NCBI GenBank assembly: GCA_963995505.1
Contig: OZ023195.1
Location: forward strand, 4,918,109 to 4,982,108
Source: Hypericum androsaemum
Taxonomy: Eukaryota > Streptophyta > Magnoliopsida > Malpighiales > Hypericaceae
DNA: 64,000 nt
Direction: 5' to 3'
Shown here: positions 45,525 to 56,364 of the stretch, in pieces
How positions within the stretch are numbered: position 1 is the first letter of the stretch
Layout: each line of letters starts with the position of its first letter
Translations under genes and position numbers: made by a program
Notes under the pieces: model-generated
Told to the model about the DNA's origin: nothing
What the model saw: the letters and a program-made list of their open reading frames with translations, nothing else
Databases searched by the model: none

Positions 45525-48123
45525 ACCATGATTAACTTCTTTGGACCAATGGTGAAGGAGATTAAGCTTACAATCATTGTGGAAAAGAGGGTTAATAATT
45601 ACAACCCGTTTGTCGTTGAAGCTGGTACGTCAACGAGGATGGATGTTGCTCATGAACCAATATTTGATTGGTTTGAAAATGATCCTAGAGAGGCAGGTCC
45701 ATATGCCACATACAATTTTGATCGTGAAGACGAAACAGAAGAAGACGAAGACGAAGACGAAGACGAAGACGAAGCAGAAGAAGACGAAAATGAAGCAGAA
45801 GAAGACGAAGATGAAGAAGAAGTAGTAGAAGAAGAGGAACAACAATACCGGGAACAACAATACGGTGAACTCGCTCTAAATGATCCCGGTGAACAATCAT
45901 CGATGACTGTTTATGGTGAAGAATGGGATTGCGACCGAGCAATAGATGGAAGTTGTTCTGGTTTGTTGAAAGAGGGTACGATTTGGAAGAGCAAATTTGA
46001 TGCAAAGAGGGAGATCGAGGCGTTCGTAATGAACGATGGGCGTGAGTTTGTTCGAAAAGAAACAAGGCCTGAAACTTTTTCTGTGAAGTGTAAAAAATGG
46101 GAGACGGATGATTGCAAATGGGAGATCCGTGTCTCACAGGAAAGAAGGGGCACACTTTTCAGTCCATGGAAAATCGTGAAACACACCTACCCCCATACCT
46201 GTGGTCGCCTACGAAAGTCGCAGGATCATAAACAACTCACTTCTGCTTTCATTGCACAAATTATTAAGAAACGAGTAGAGGAACAACCAGATATTCGTGT
46301 GGCCACTTTAAGGTCAGAGATCCACGACCATATGAAGTTTAGACCCTCGTATACGAAGACTTGGTGGGCAAAAGAGAAGGCGTTTCAAGATTTATGGGGG
46401 GATTGGCAAGAATCTTACAATCGCCTTCCGCAATGGTTTGCAGCATGCAAGGCAAATAATCCTGGAACTGTTGTTGAATGGGAATATTATCACACCCTCC
46501 CTGGTTGCGACCATTACGTGGAAGCACTGATGCCTGGAACAAAGATCTTTAAGCGAGTTTTTTGGAGCTTCAAGCCTTGCATTGAAGCTTTCAAACATTG
46601 CATGCCTGTCTTGGAGATTGATGGAACGTTCTTGTATGGAAAATACAAGCATGTCCTCCTGATCGCCACTGCAATTGATGGTAATAATGCTATAATTCCA
46701 ATAGCATTTGCTCTGGTAGAGGGTGAGAACACGGATAGTTGGCCGTGGTTCATGAAACAAGTCCGGAAGCACGTCACGCCTGGCCGACATGGAATATGTG
46801 TTATTTCTGATCGACATGCTGGCATATTAAAGGCAATGGATACGGAGTATGGTTGGGGAGAAGACAGTGCTACCGCCCATCGATATTGTCTTCGACACGT
46901 AGCAAGCAATCTTAACAAACACTTCAAAAACGACGCCATGAGGAATGTCATGAAGATTGCAGGTGACATGCACAAATGTTTTGTTGTCTAAAACTATTTT
47001 ACAAGTTGTTACTCCACATTTAATATTTTTACTATGTTGGTTGTAGGAATGCAAGCTCAACTGTGGAAGTTGGAAGCTAACATGCGAGAAATATGGAATG
47101 TCGACCAGGAGGTCTTCAACTGGATGTATGAACAGGAATTGCCCAAGTGGAGCTTAGCGTGGGATGGCGGACGCCGATATGGTAACATGACGACGAATAT
47201 TGCCCAGTGCGTAAATATGATCTTCAAAAAAGTTCGTCGTTTACCGGTGACAGCCTTGGTGGCAGAGACATTTAACAAGCTAACCGAATATTTTGAAGAG
47301 AGATCAACTAAGTGTATGAAAGAGAGCTGTACTGGCAAAATATTGATGTCACAGAAGCTCCTAAACAGGTTGGAGCGGTGGGAGGGAAAGGCCAATGGAC
47401 ATAGAGTGCGAGTTTCTGACAGTACAGTTGGATCGTGCGAAGTTCGCACTGGGTACGATATGAGAAGACAAAAGGGGGACAGAAAGCATTCAGTTAATCT
47501 TTCCACAGGATTTTGTGGCTGCGGCAAATTTCAGGCTTACCACTATCCGTGCTCACATGTGATGGCGTGTTGTACTGAACTTGGCATCGATTACAAGATA
47601 TTTGTGGATAAGTATTATCGCCTGGAAACCACGCAAGCTTGCTACCAACTGAAGTTTGTTCCTCTGGGCAATCCTAAATATTGGCCGTATCCTGAAGATC
47701 CAACAGTTGTAAGGCTCATTCCAGATGAAAGATTAGCGAGGGGTAGAGGACAGCCACGGAAGCGCATACATAATGAAATGGATACAGTGCCTTTCGTCCG
47801 CTGTACGCTCTGTAAAACAAGGGGTCACACAAAAGCCAATTGTACTAATATAAGAGCAGTTGCGGCGGCAAGAGCGGCTAAAGCAGCTAAAGCGGCAGCT
47901 GTATCCGTAGGGGCAAGTACGAGTAGACGCCGTCGTGGACGTTGAATTGTAATTAATTTTGAACTGAAAGGATTGTACTTTGTAATATTTTGTGAAACTC
48001 TATGTGGGTTGTGTTGAGTTTCTTTGTAACAGTGTGAAGTTTAAGTTACTCTATCTTAGTAGAATAATGACGCATTACACATTTTATGTATATGTTTATT
48101 GTCATAATTGTTCAGGTGTGCCG

Positions 48124-48674
48124 ATGAGGAGAAGTGGCAAAGAGCCAATCGCACATGATGACGAAGAGCCGGAGCATCCTCGAATCGATTGGAATGCTCT
48201 ATGTGGTTCTAAGTTTGGGTATATTTTCAAACGATTACAGAGGCCATCCAACGATAGATCAGAAGTCCCTCCTCAGAAACCTACCAAAAGCAACTGTTAT
48301 TACAAGCTTGTCAAGCGAGATCCAGAACCGTGGAGTAGAGCCATGGACTTTCAGGTATTATAATATAATGTATTATTTGTTTCTTAATCATATTTTTAAA
48401 TTATCAAAGACTTCATATCTATAAATTTATGAAGGATCCTACTGGCGAAATCACGGGGAGTTTACAAGACATTGAGAGTACCTACTGTGATGGATGTGTG
48501 TTGCTAGTGAAAGATGTAAGCTTATATTATCATTACATCGTCGTCAGTAAATTATTTTAATATAATCATTGACCTAATTAAGTTTTTTTTGAACAGATTT
48601 ATGTCTCGTATGAAGAAAATCGAATACATTTCAGTGTTGATCACGAGAATGTTAAACGAGTTTTCAAGGAATAG
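48124..48674 (+). CDS. Unrecognised three-exon small gene of the MULE, 129 residues
   Basis: It lies 180 bp past the transposase stop on the same strand. Exons by GT-AG consensus and frame are 48124-48354, 48435-48515 and 48597-48674, all joined at phase 0 with a TAG end. The product begins MRRSGKEPIAHDDEEPEHPR. It has a basic middle (FKRLQRPSNDR, YYKLVKRDPEPW), a two-Cys stretch (TYCDGCVLLVKD) and a C-terminal ENRIHFSVDHENVKRVF. I recognise no family. A consensus acceptor (TTGTTCAG) precedes the ATG, so it could also be a downstream exon set of the transposase transcript. Intact splice sites argue for selection within the element. Confidence 0.6.
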
Positions 48675-48971
48675 TGGCAAATATGTCCCTACCGGGAATT
48701 CTGATGAGAATTGTGACAACGTGTTGAGAAACATAAAGACATTTTTTTATATGTTATTTCAGATTGTTGTCATCCTATTTTAGTATTGCACTTCTTAGTT
48801 TTGTCATGTCGTATTTCCTTATACCGTACTTTGTTTAATATCTTGACGGCATACTTATCTAGAAAGGTATAACGTTTGAAAAGTTTCGAGAACTAAAACA
48901 CAAATCATAAAAAAAGTGAAGTTAATACAGTCATAAAAGCATCCAACAAATGTCAAGTACAGAAGCATAAA

Positions 48972-51821
48972 CTACTTCTTCTTCTTCTGAGGCTTCTCCT
49001 TTTGATGCTTATCTACGTGAGCATTCGCCTTCCCCTTTCCCTTTCCAGGCACATTCAGGTGTCCTCCTGTAAAACATCGCACACCAGCCTCTCTAGCTCC
49101 CCGATTAGGCTGACGCCGGACCAGAGGTATTTCTTCATCCTCAAAATCGGTTGGATCGTCAAATGAAGAGTCACCACTACCATGAGTTGAAGTATCACGT
49201 GGCGAAGTCCTATTATAAAATATCATACAAATTTATCAAAATCAACAAATTATGTTATCAACACAATAAAGCCATACAATCAATTCAAAAATTTTAAATA
49301 AAATTCATAATTTACACACACCAAATTGTAGAGAACCAACCTCTGTGTAGGTGTCTCAAATAGTTGGGATGTCTGTATACCAGACCGGGTGAAACCAAAA
49401 CTGGACTGCGTGTCAGACGTATGAGCCCCAGTTTGGGGCCAACCAAATATATTTTCCCTGAATAATGGATGAGCCGCGGAGGGGGCGACGCCAAAACCCG
49501 ATCCGGAAGGGCCCAATCCGTAAGAAAACGGCTGCACAGACCTAGCTGCCGTTGTACCGTCTCCAATGAGAACACCCCTAATAACAAACCCAAAAATTTA
49601 TATAATAATGAAATCAAATCAATTGAACATACTGTAATAAAATTCATAATTAATACCACAAATTAAGATAAACAAATACCTCTGCCTAGGGGGAGTAAAC
49701 AGCTGGGAATGCGGCACCCCAGTGTGGCCTAGGCCGTAACTCGAGTGCTGGTGGGACGGCTGGGAAGCGGAGCCGGGGGTGCCAAAATCTGTGTGCTGGG
49801 AGAATGGATGAGAGGCGGAGGTATCCATGCTGAGAGACGTCACTGTGTTTGCTGGAATCTGCGTTCTCGACCGATAATCTTCCCAGACCATGGGCTCCAC
49901 TTGATAACCAGGTACGGGCTCAGGCCGGGGTATTGGTTGCCGCTTGTTGAAAAGGGTGGTTTTGCGTCTCACGACAGATACCCTCTCTGATTGAGGAAGC
50001 TCGTATGTCATGTGCTCCGCCAGTCCCACAGGTGGCTGGCTGTCGCGGAGACCTAGGTACCGTCTTTGCTCGCCGGCGAACCCAAGTGCAACCTGCGACA
50101 AATTCTGAATTTCTGAAATGTCTGAAGACCTGTGGCGTATATGCTCAACAACATCCGCCTACAAATAAAATTTTATTATCATTAGCATTGTGGAACATCG
50201 CTATTAAAATTAAAATAGACAACATCTTTATTTAACATAGCTAAATTGACTTACACTCATGTGTAACATTGCGCTAGCAGGGCTGATGAATCGCCGAGTA
50301 ATCTTCCTGTACCAATCCATATATCCATCATGATAATGGATATACGGCGACGTAGGTACTCCGTGATACACATATCTTGTCCGAAATTCCACCCAGATCT
50401 TCACATGGCCTTCGTAAATGGCATTCCAATTTTGGCCAGCCTGACCCTGACCATCCACCGCACTATGTGTCGCCTCATCGATCTCAGGGCTAGCCGGAAT
50501 ACCCTGGAGTAATCCGAACTGTCGTAACACCCGATCAGGATAATGCCACTCCACATGCAAAAAGCATATCAACGGGACTCGTGCCAACCATAAGCCACAA
50601 TCACGATGGCATATTGTCGGGAGATTGCCAAGAATCTCGTCGTTATACGGCATCCATACAACCTGTAACAAATGCACACAGTTGTAGCTCGTCCAAATGG
50701 TCGTGGTTATATGTATGCAACACAGTATGATTTAAGTCAAAACTATTCATTAAAATTTAATAAACAAATTACTTACATCTGATTCTCTAAGCTCATCCAA
50801 CCTGCGTCTGTAAACAGATACGGTTGTTATTTTTTTGCTGGCCGCTCTGTTAAATTTTCCACTCCACCTGCACAGTGACATAAAAATATCACGTCAAGTC
50901 TATAAGGTTAATCAGCGGCTACAGTGCATTAAGTAATAATGTGTACCTGATGCCCAGTGCTTGCCCAGGTTGTTGCACTGCCGGATTTAACAAAACCGGA
51001 CGATTTGGGATGATCCGTTCCCAAGCCCACATACATACTAGCGTCATCGCCCCGGCAATAAGTGAACGTGTCGAGCTTGTGGCTCTACACAAGTGGCTGT
51101 ACGTGTGTGACAAACACGCACTCCCCCAGCTGTAAGAACCAATTGCCTCTACATTCTCTAGCAGTGGCAACCAGTATGTGTTCACCCTCGCATCACTAGA
51201 CTCGGGAAAAAGAATGCATCCGATAAGTCGCAATATGTTCGCTCGAACATATCGTTTTACGACGTCATCACCAGCATCAATCGGGATAGTAGCAGGGTCA
51301 AAATGGTCATCGAACCATTTAAGGGCAATTTGGTTTTTCCAAACCATTCCAGGGGTATCTGCCGGGTTACTGCCAAATAGGCGTACGCAGAACTCGTGCC
51401 AATCAGGAGGTGTCTGCAACCCTGTTACTGGGTGACCATCGATAGGAAGCCCGAACAACACAGCAATGTCCTGAAGAGTAACTGTCATCTCACCCACAGG
51501 CATATGGAACGTATGGGTCTCGGGCCGCCACCGCTCCACCAAGGCTGTAACAAATGCTGTTTCGAGAACGACCCAGCCAATACACCACACATCCCAGAAA
51601 CCTGCCTCCTTCATGTAGGCTATAAAGGCCTCGTTCTGCACATGAGACACCGTCCATTTCCGTCGGTGTATCTTCAACAATGTGTCCTGATTATCGTTAA
51701 TCCCTTCACGAACCTCTCGGTTCCACACGTCCTGAGAACGGTGCAAATCCTGGTGCACTAATACCGACGTATCTAAGGGTCCTCCATTCCCTAGAAGATG
51801 CCCGTATGGCTGTGCATCCAT
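48972..51821 (-). CDS. Plant mobile domain (PMD) protein carried by the MULE, six exons
   Basis: Exons are 51821-50947, 50867-50777, 50662-50255, 50158-49680, 49577-49341 and 49209-48972, giving 775 residues in continuous frame. The PMD (PF10536, MAIN/MAIL family) fills exons 1-3. Its marks include LLKIHRRKWTVSHVQNEAFI, GEMTVTLQDIAVLFGLPIDG, IGSYSWGSACLSHTYSHLCR and VVWMPYNDEILGNLP. The C-terminus is Ser/Gly/Gln-rich and ends in a Lys-rich tail (KGKGKANAHVDKHQKEKPQ), possibly nuclear. Host PMD proteins act in meristem maintenance and transposon silencing; PMD genes are also known inside transposons. It converges on the transposase. Its role in the element is unknown. Confidence 0.85.
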
Positions 51822-51839
51822 ATCTAAACAACACAATAG

Positions 51840-52320
51840 ACATATTAGAACATTATATTAACTTACCAATATATTAACAAACTTAGCAAATCTAACAATG
51901 TTAAACATTGAACAATTAGAACATTAATCAAAAAATTAATTAAAATAGCGTTATTACAGACCATATTACGGTCACATTGTTTAACGGTCAAACCACTCAG
52001 ACATTATTTTGGTCAAACTGGCCGGCCGGACCATCTTTCCGTCAAACCGGTCAGACCATCTTTCGGTCAAACCGGTCGGACCATAAATTGGTCAGTTTGG
52101 TCTGATCAATTTTTTGGCCAGACCGGTCAGACCGAAATTTTGGTCGCACCATTCGGACCAAATTTTTTTAACCAATTATCTACAAATTACAATTAACCAA
52201 CATCAACAATTAACCAATTAACTAACATCAACAATTAACCAATTAACTAAATTTACCAATTAACTAATATTCACAATTAACTAACGTCGTATTAGGTAAA
52301 AAATTAACTAATTAAAAAAT
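51840..52320. other. Upstream region of the PMD gene
   Basis: This AT-rich stretch should hold the PMD promoter. It includes an ACCGGTCGGACC-rich block at about 51990-52160 and repeats of CAATTAACTAACATCAACAATTAACC at about 52190-52290. A similar ACCGGTCGG block sits near the other end of the element at 36440-36620. Confidence 0.55.
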
Positions 52321-52334
52321 TTACCTAATACGAC

Positions 52335-52880
52335 GTCGGGGGCTGTACCGAGAGGCGGGCGAGCCGGCGAGCGGGAGCGGCGAGTGGCGAGCGGGAGCGG
52401 GGGCGGGGAGCGGGGGGCGGGGACCGGGGAGCGGGGGCGGGGACAGGGGAGCGGGGGCGGGGACCGGGGACCGGGGGCGGGGAGCGGGGGGCGGGGACCG
52501 GGGACCGGGGGGCTGGAGCGGGGGCAGGGAGCGGGGAGCGGGGAGCGGGGGCGGGGAGCGGTAGCGGCGAGGTGAGCGGGGGCGGCGAGCGGGGGGCGGG
52601 GGCGGGGGCGGGGACCCGGGAGCGGGGGCGGGGAGAGGGGGGCGGGGACCGGGGAGCGGGGGCGGGGAGCGGGGGGCGGGGAGCGGAGGGCGGGAGCGGG
52701 GGCGGGGAGCGGGGGGCGGGGAGCGGGGGGCGGGAGCGGGGGCGGGGAGCGGGGGGCGGGGGCGGGATCCGGGGAGCGGGGGCGGGGAGCGGGGGGCGGG
52801 GGCGGGATCCGGGGAGCGGGGGCGGGGAGCGGGAGCGGCGAGGCGAGCGGGAGCGGGGAGCCGCGGCGAGGCGAGCGGGA
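52335..52880. repeat. G-rich minisatellite inside the right end of the MULE
   Basis: About 540 bp of tandem GCGGGGGCGGGGAGCGGGGG-like units, with variants GGGACCGGGG and GGGATCCGGG, with almost no A or T. The G-runs are on the plus strand and could form arrays of G-quadruplexes. Open frames on both strands here are repeat artefacts. The left end of the element has no counterpart. Confidence 0.95.
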
Positions 52881-52990
52881 CAGACGGGAAGGCGACGTTG
52901 GGGACGGGAGTGTGAGCGACGGAAAAAGTCGGATTTTGGTGTTTATACCGACCAAAATCCGACTTTTTTTGTTGGATCTTGTTATGGACC

Positions 52991-53291
52991 AAGAACCGAC
53001 AAAAAAAGTCGGATCTTGGTTATCCGAAATCTCCTATTCAGATTTCGGATTTGACCAAGATCCGACAAAAAAAGTCGGATCTTGGACCAAGATCCGACTT
53101 TTTTAGTCGGATGATATATCCGACTAAAAAAGTCGGATATTGGTCATCCGACAAAAAAAGTCGGATCTTGGTCCAAGATCCGACTTTTTTCGGCGTCCGT
53201 GCCACGTGGACACCGTCCCCGCAATACTTTCAAATCGGACGCTTTTTTCACAAAAAATGGTGAATAGTAACACCATTCAGAAAAAAAAACC
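52991..53291 (-). repeat. Right terminal inverted repeat of the MULE
   Basis: This is the inverted partner of 35819-36118, with the same AAGATCCGACTTTTTT hairpin series. Further diverged copies extend to about 52920. Confidence 0.95.
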
Positions 53292-53300
53292 GTGGTACTC

Positions 53301-55229
53301 ACTCTTTAGCTTAAATAGTGTCGGGTACTGCTAATGGTTAAATTTGGAGACACAAAAGCTGCGATACTTGTGGTGGTGGGGCAGGAAAACAGCCTAGCTC
53401 CATGGCCTAATCTGTTGTCTTATTTCTCTCTCCATGTCCTAGATTGGTGCTGTGTTTGCCAATATTGGTTTGGGATTAACGTTGGTGGTGCTGGGAAAAC
53501 ATCCATCATCCACCAGAGATTGGACTAAATAAAGGAGTTGGCAGGTAAGAGATCTTGGGCTCCCCGATTAGATATTGCTTGGTAGCTAGGTTACAGCGGT
53601 TCCTCGGGTCGGTTCCGTCATCAAACATGGGAAGAAAAAGTAATCACTATGGATTAAGCCAATAACGTCTTTTTATATTTTTATATTCAAATTTGAATTA
53701 ATCATCCTGATAGATATTTAGATTAATTATGGAAAAAATATAAACATACACGGATTAATCAATCAAGCGTGTGTTATAATTTTGGTAATTCGACTTAAAA
53801 TTTTTGAATTGAATATAAAGATAGATGTGACAATAATAGGCATGGCAAAATCTAAAGCGGGACCCTCATTTTTGATAGGGATCCAGATCTTCATTCCGGG
53901 TCCATAATTTTTGGATGCAAATCACGACCCTCATAATGTAGGTCCGAATCCACGGATCCATCTAATTGGCGGGCGTTTAAATTGAAACAAAATCTGGGCT
54001 GTCCAAAGTTAATTAACAAGATAATCTCAAATACCTTAATTTAATTAGAACAAACTAAAAAGCACAATATCCAACATAAATTTTCAAAAAAGATGGTCAA
54101 CATGATTATAATTGACATAGTTTGAATCCTGGATCTTCCTAAAAATGTACACGATTTGTATTAGTAGGTTCAATGTCATTTGACACACGTGTATGTAATG
54201 ATACTTAAAATATGTATTTTTAAGGTTACACTTAAAATAATTGGAGATCCGGATGTAACATCCAAATCCTTACACTTTTCTTTTTGAAGAAATAAAAATT
54301 TTGGGTAAGATCTTCAGATTCCGATTTACTAACTGATTTACGATTTCCACGCATTGGTGTAGAAAAAACTTCCGTACTTGCTTTCAACTCTTAAACTGTA
54401 GCCAAGCTAAACTTGTGATCACATCTAGGTCACTTGCATCCGGAAGCTCATTACCCTAAACATTCTTCTACTAACTCAACAAATTACTACACACAAACAC
54501 AGATGCACCGTACGTAGAATCACAAAATGCATTTATACGAGTGCAATCATACCAGCGCTAATGTACCAAATCCTATCAGAATACCGATCTAGGAATGATA
54601 AAACCATGCAAGTCAAACCAATAATGCATCGCAGCAGCGTCCAGGGTGAAAAAGCTGTCCAGGATTGAGAAGAGGAAGGCCATACACATTGATTGCCAAT
54701 GGGTCCTCTCAAATTTCACGAGACGACCCTGTCGTTGTACGTGGCATAGGGACATCTGGCTTCGCATCTAATCTGAGTTGGTCACATAATAACTAATCTG
54801 TGTGGATTGTGCTAAATGCTTGCTCGATGGTTGTAGGAACTGGGCCATCCCGTTTTATGGACGAAATGGTACTGATGTCAGGTGACCCGTTAGAGAGGGA
54901 AGCCGATTGATATCCGAACATTCATTATAACAAAAAATACAATTGCAAACTTAAGGGGAAGCTGTGTATTCCAAAATTTGAACACAATTTGATCGGTATT
55001 CCGAATTAACACATATTCATATTGAATACAATTATTAAAAAATTAAAGTTATCCATCTCGGATTTTAAATGATTGTTTTTTATTGGATGGGCTTCTTTTT
55101 TTTGTTGGGATATTGGATGGGCTTCTATAGTGCCGTCCTATGGACCATCTTTTAAAATTCTGAACGGAAATGTTTGTCTGGGCTTTGTTGAGAATTATTT
55201 AAAGCCACCTAAAAAAGTAAGAAAATAAA
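53301..55229. other. Spacer
   Basis: AT-rich; no gene recognised. It includes a 5S-like fragment at 54539-54588 and a small duplication of ATTGGATGGGCTTCT near 55083 and 55111. Confidence 0.5.
54539..54588 (+). pseudogene. 5S rRNA-like fragment, 5' part only
   Basis: GAGTGCAATCATACCAGCGC and the following 30 bases resemble the first 50 nucleotides of plant 5S rRNA (GGGTGCGATCATACCAGCAC...), with scattered differences. The internal promoter half of 5S is absent, so it is not a working gene. It may be a stray 5S pseudogene or a worn Cassandra LTR. Confidence 0.6.
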
Positions 55230-55303
55230 TGGCTTCGCCCGGGTTCGAACCGGAGACCTTCAGTGTGTTAGACTGACGTGATAACCAACTACACCACGAA
55301 ACC
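55230..55303 (-). tRNA. tRNA-Val (AAC)
   Basis: The 74-nt minus-strand sequence starts GGTTTCGTGGTGTAGTTGGT and folds as a cloverleaf. The acceptor stem GGTTTCG pairs with CGAAGCC (one G-U). The anticodon loop is CTAACAC with anticodon AAC. The T arm has GGTTCGAACC and the discriminator base is A. A CAA upstream and T-rich sequence downstream suit RNA polymerase III transcription. There is no intron, and it looks functional. Confidence 0.96.
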
Positions 55304-55408
55304 ATTGTGTCTATTTCATTTCGAGATAATATATAAATAAAACACCTTGGATTCTTCTAGCTCATTGCATTCATAATGATATCTATATACACCATCAGGG
55401 CGGCTGAA

Positions 55409-56364
55409 CTTTTTTTTAAGGGTCAAAGAAACCTAGTTGTTTATATTAAGAGAGAGTATCATAGTACAAGACCGAAGCAATCTCCCGAGTGTTCACCGTA
55501 ACTCAGTTAAGTAGGAGAGATGCTAACTTACAATCCTTGCTCAAACAATTGGCTAACTGATTGTTTGAGCGAGAGATATAGCGTAGAGTACAATCATGGA
55601 GAGCATATAGATCTCTTCCCAGTTCTAGTACTAAAAAATCTAAGTCCCAATCCACAACATGTTGAGGATCACTTAGAAAGATGAAAGCAATTAAACAATC
55701 AGTTTCTATGATTGTTCGAGAATCAGCAAAAGAGGCAGCGAGCTGAATCACTAAGAGTTCAGAATCCAAAGGAGATGAGGCACAAGTCAAGGTAGCATGG
55801 CCATCTAAGATATGACCTTCATAGTTCCTAGCAACAGTAACAATCCCAGCGTCGGAGGAGGCTCCAACACAAGAGGCATCATAGTTGAACTTCGTGACAT
55901 CAGCATCCGGAGCCGTCCATGAAGCTTGCTGATCCAAATTTGTCCAAAAGACTGCGAAGAACGCCTGTCAACCTGAAAATATTCAAAGCAGGCATAAGAG
56001 GCAAGGTTTGCAGAAGTACATGGATCATGTTGGACACCTTCGAAGAAATACTTGTTCCTTGCTTTCCAAATGAACTAGCAAATGTACATAGCCAAAGGAA
56101 CCAATTCCTGAGTTTCAAAACTATTCAACATAATAAAAATATCAGCAAGCCAATGACCAAAATATACTTGAGAGAACTGAGGGATATTATGGCCAAATCG
56201 ACTAGCGAACCAGGTAGCACGAGCATGTTGACAATAAAAAATCATGTGGCAAATAGATTCAGACGCCTAAATACAAATTGCACACGATGAGGAGGGACAG
56301 AGATGCCTTAGGAATAGGCCATTAGCTACTGATAAGCTATTTTTTTGTAGCTCGCCAAATACAA
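55409..56364 (-). mobile_element. LINE, 3' part: zf-RVT and RNase H remnant
   Basis: On the minus strand the zinc-binding domain (LFLRHLCPSSSCAICI at about 56267-56330) is followed by degraded linker and then RNase H (about 55503-55937: KFNYDASCVG, ELLVIQLAAS, IIETDCLIAF, NQLANCLSKD). It ends in an A-run (plus T-run 55409-55416). Frames shift between the domains. The 5' part resumes at about 61337, so insertions split this LINE. Confidence 0.8.

Larger units (their letters stand above)
36726..47945 (+). pseudogene. MULE transposase (mudrA-type), two exons, split by a retrotransposon
   Basis: Coding segments are 36726-37006, then (after the inserted Athila and one ACCAT copy) 45530-46962, an intron, and 47047-47945. 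Ignoring the insert the frame is continuous at 870 residues. The N-terminus is of the MULE type (FINDDEDVRIMLE). A long Glu/Asp repeat follows, then a WRKY-GCM1-like zinc/DNA-binding region (SVKCKKWETDDCKWEIRVS...HTYPHTC). The MULE DDE core has VLEIDGTFLYG, CVISDRHAGI and the C2H motif RYCLRHVASNL. Exon 2 has a SWIM finger (CGCGKF...PCSHVMACC) and a C-terminal knuckle (CTLCKTRGHTKANC). The enzyme would cut and paste this element. Apart from the insertion I see no lesion. Confidence 0.93.
35819..53291. mobile_element. Large PMD-carrying Mutator-like element with nested retrotransposon
   Basis: The left end (GGTTTTTTTTCTGAATGGTG) and the inverted right end match over about 300 bp. I noticed only a few differences: one T in the T-run and two substitutions. 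Flanks GTGGTACTG (35810-35818) and GTGGTACTC (53292-53300) match at 8 of 9, consistent with the 9-bp MULE target duplication. Inside are a MULE transposase gene, a small three-exon gene and a plant mobile domain gene. An Athila-like element of 8.5 kb sits inside the transposase, so the MULE itself is about 8.95 kb. Near-identical TIRs suggest recent movement. Confidence 0.93.

Noticed and set aside
45630..46155. Antisense Phe/Val-rich and Leu/Arg-rich frames in the transposase region
   Set aside because: They are the complement of the Glu/Asp codon repeat of the transposase.
52308..53054. Long Pro/Arg- or Gly-rich open frames over the G-rich array
   Set aside because: They arise from a tandem GC-only repeat lacking stops in several frames, on both strands; no coding signal or start context.
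53334..53528. 64-codon frame right of the MULE
   Set aside because: No domain, no splice or promoter context, and overlapping nothing that supports it.
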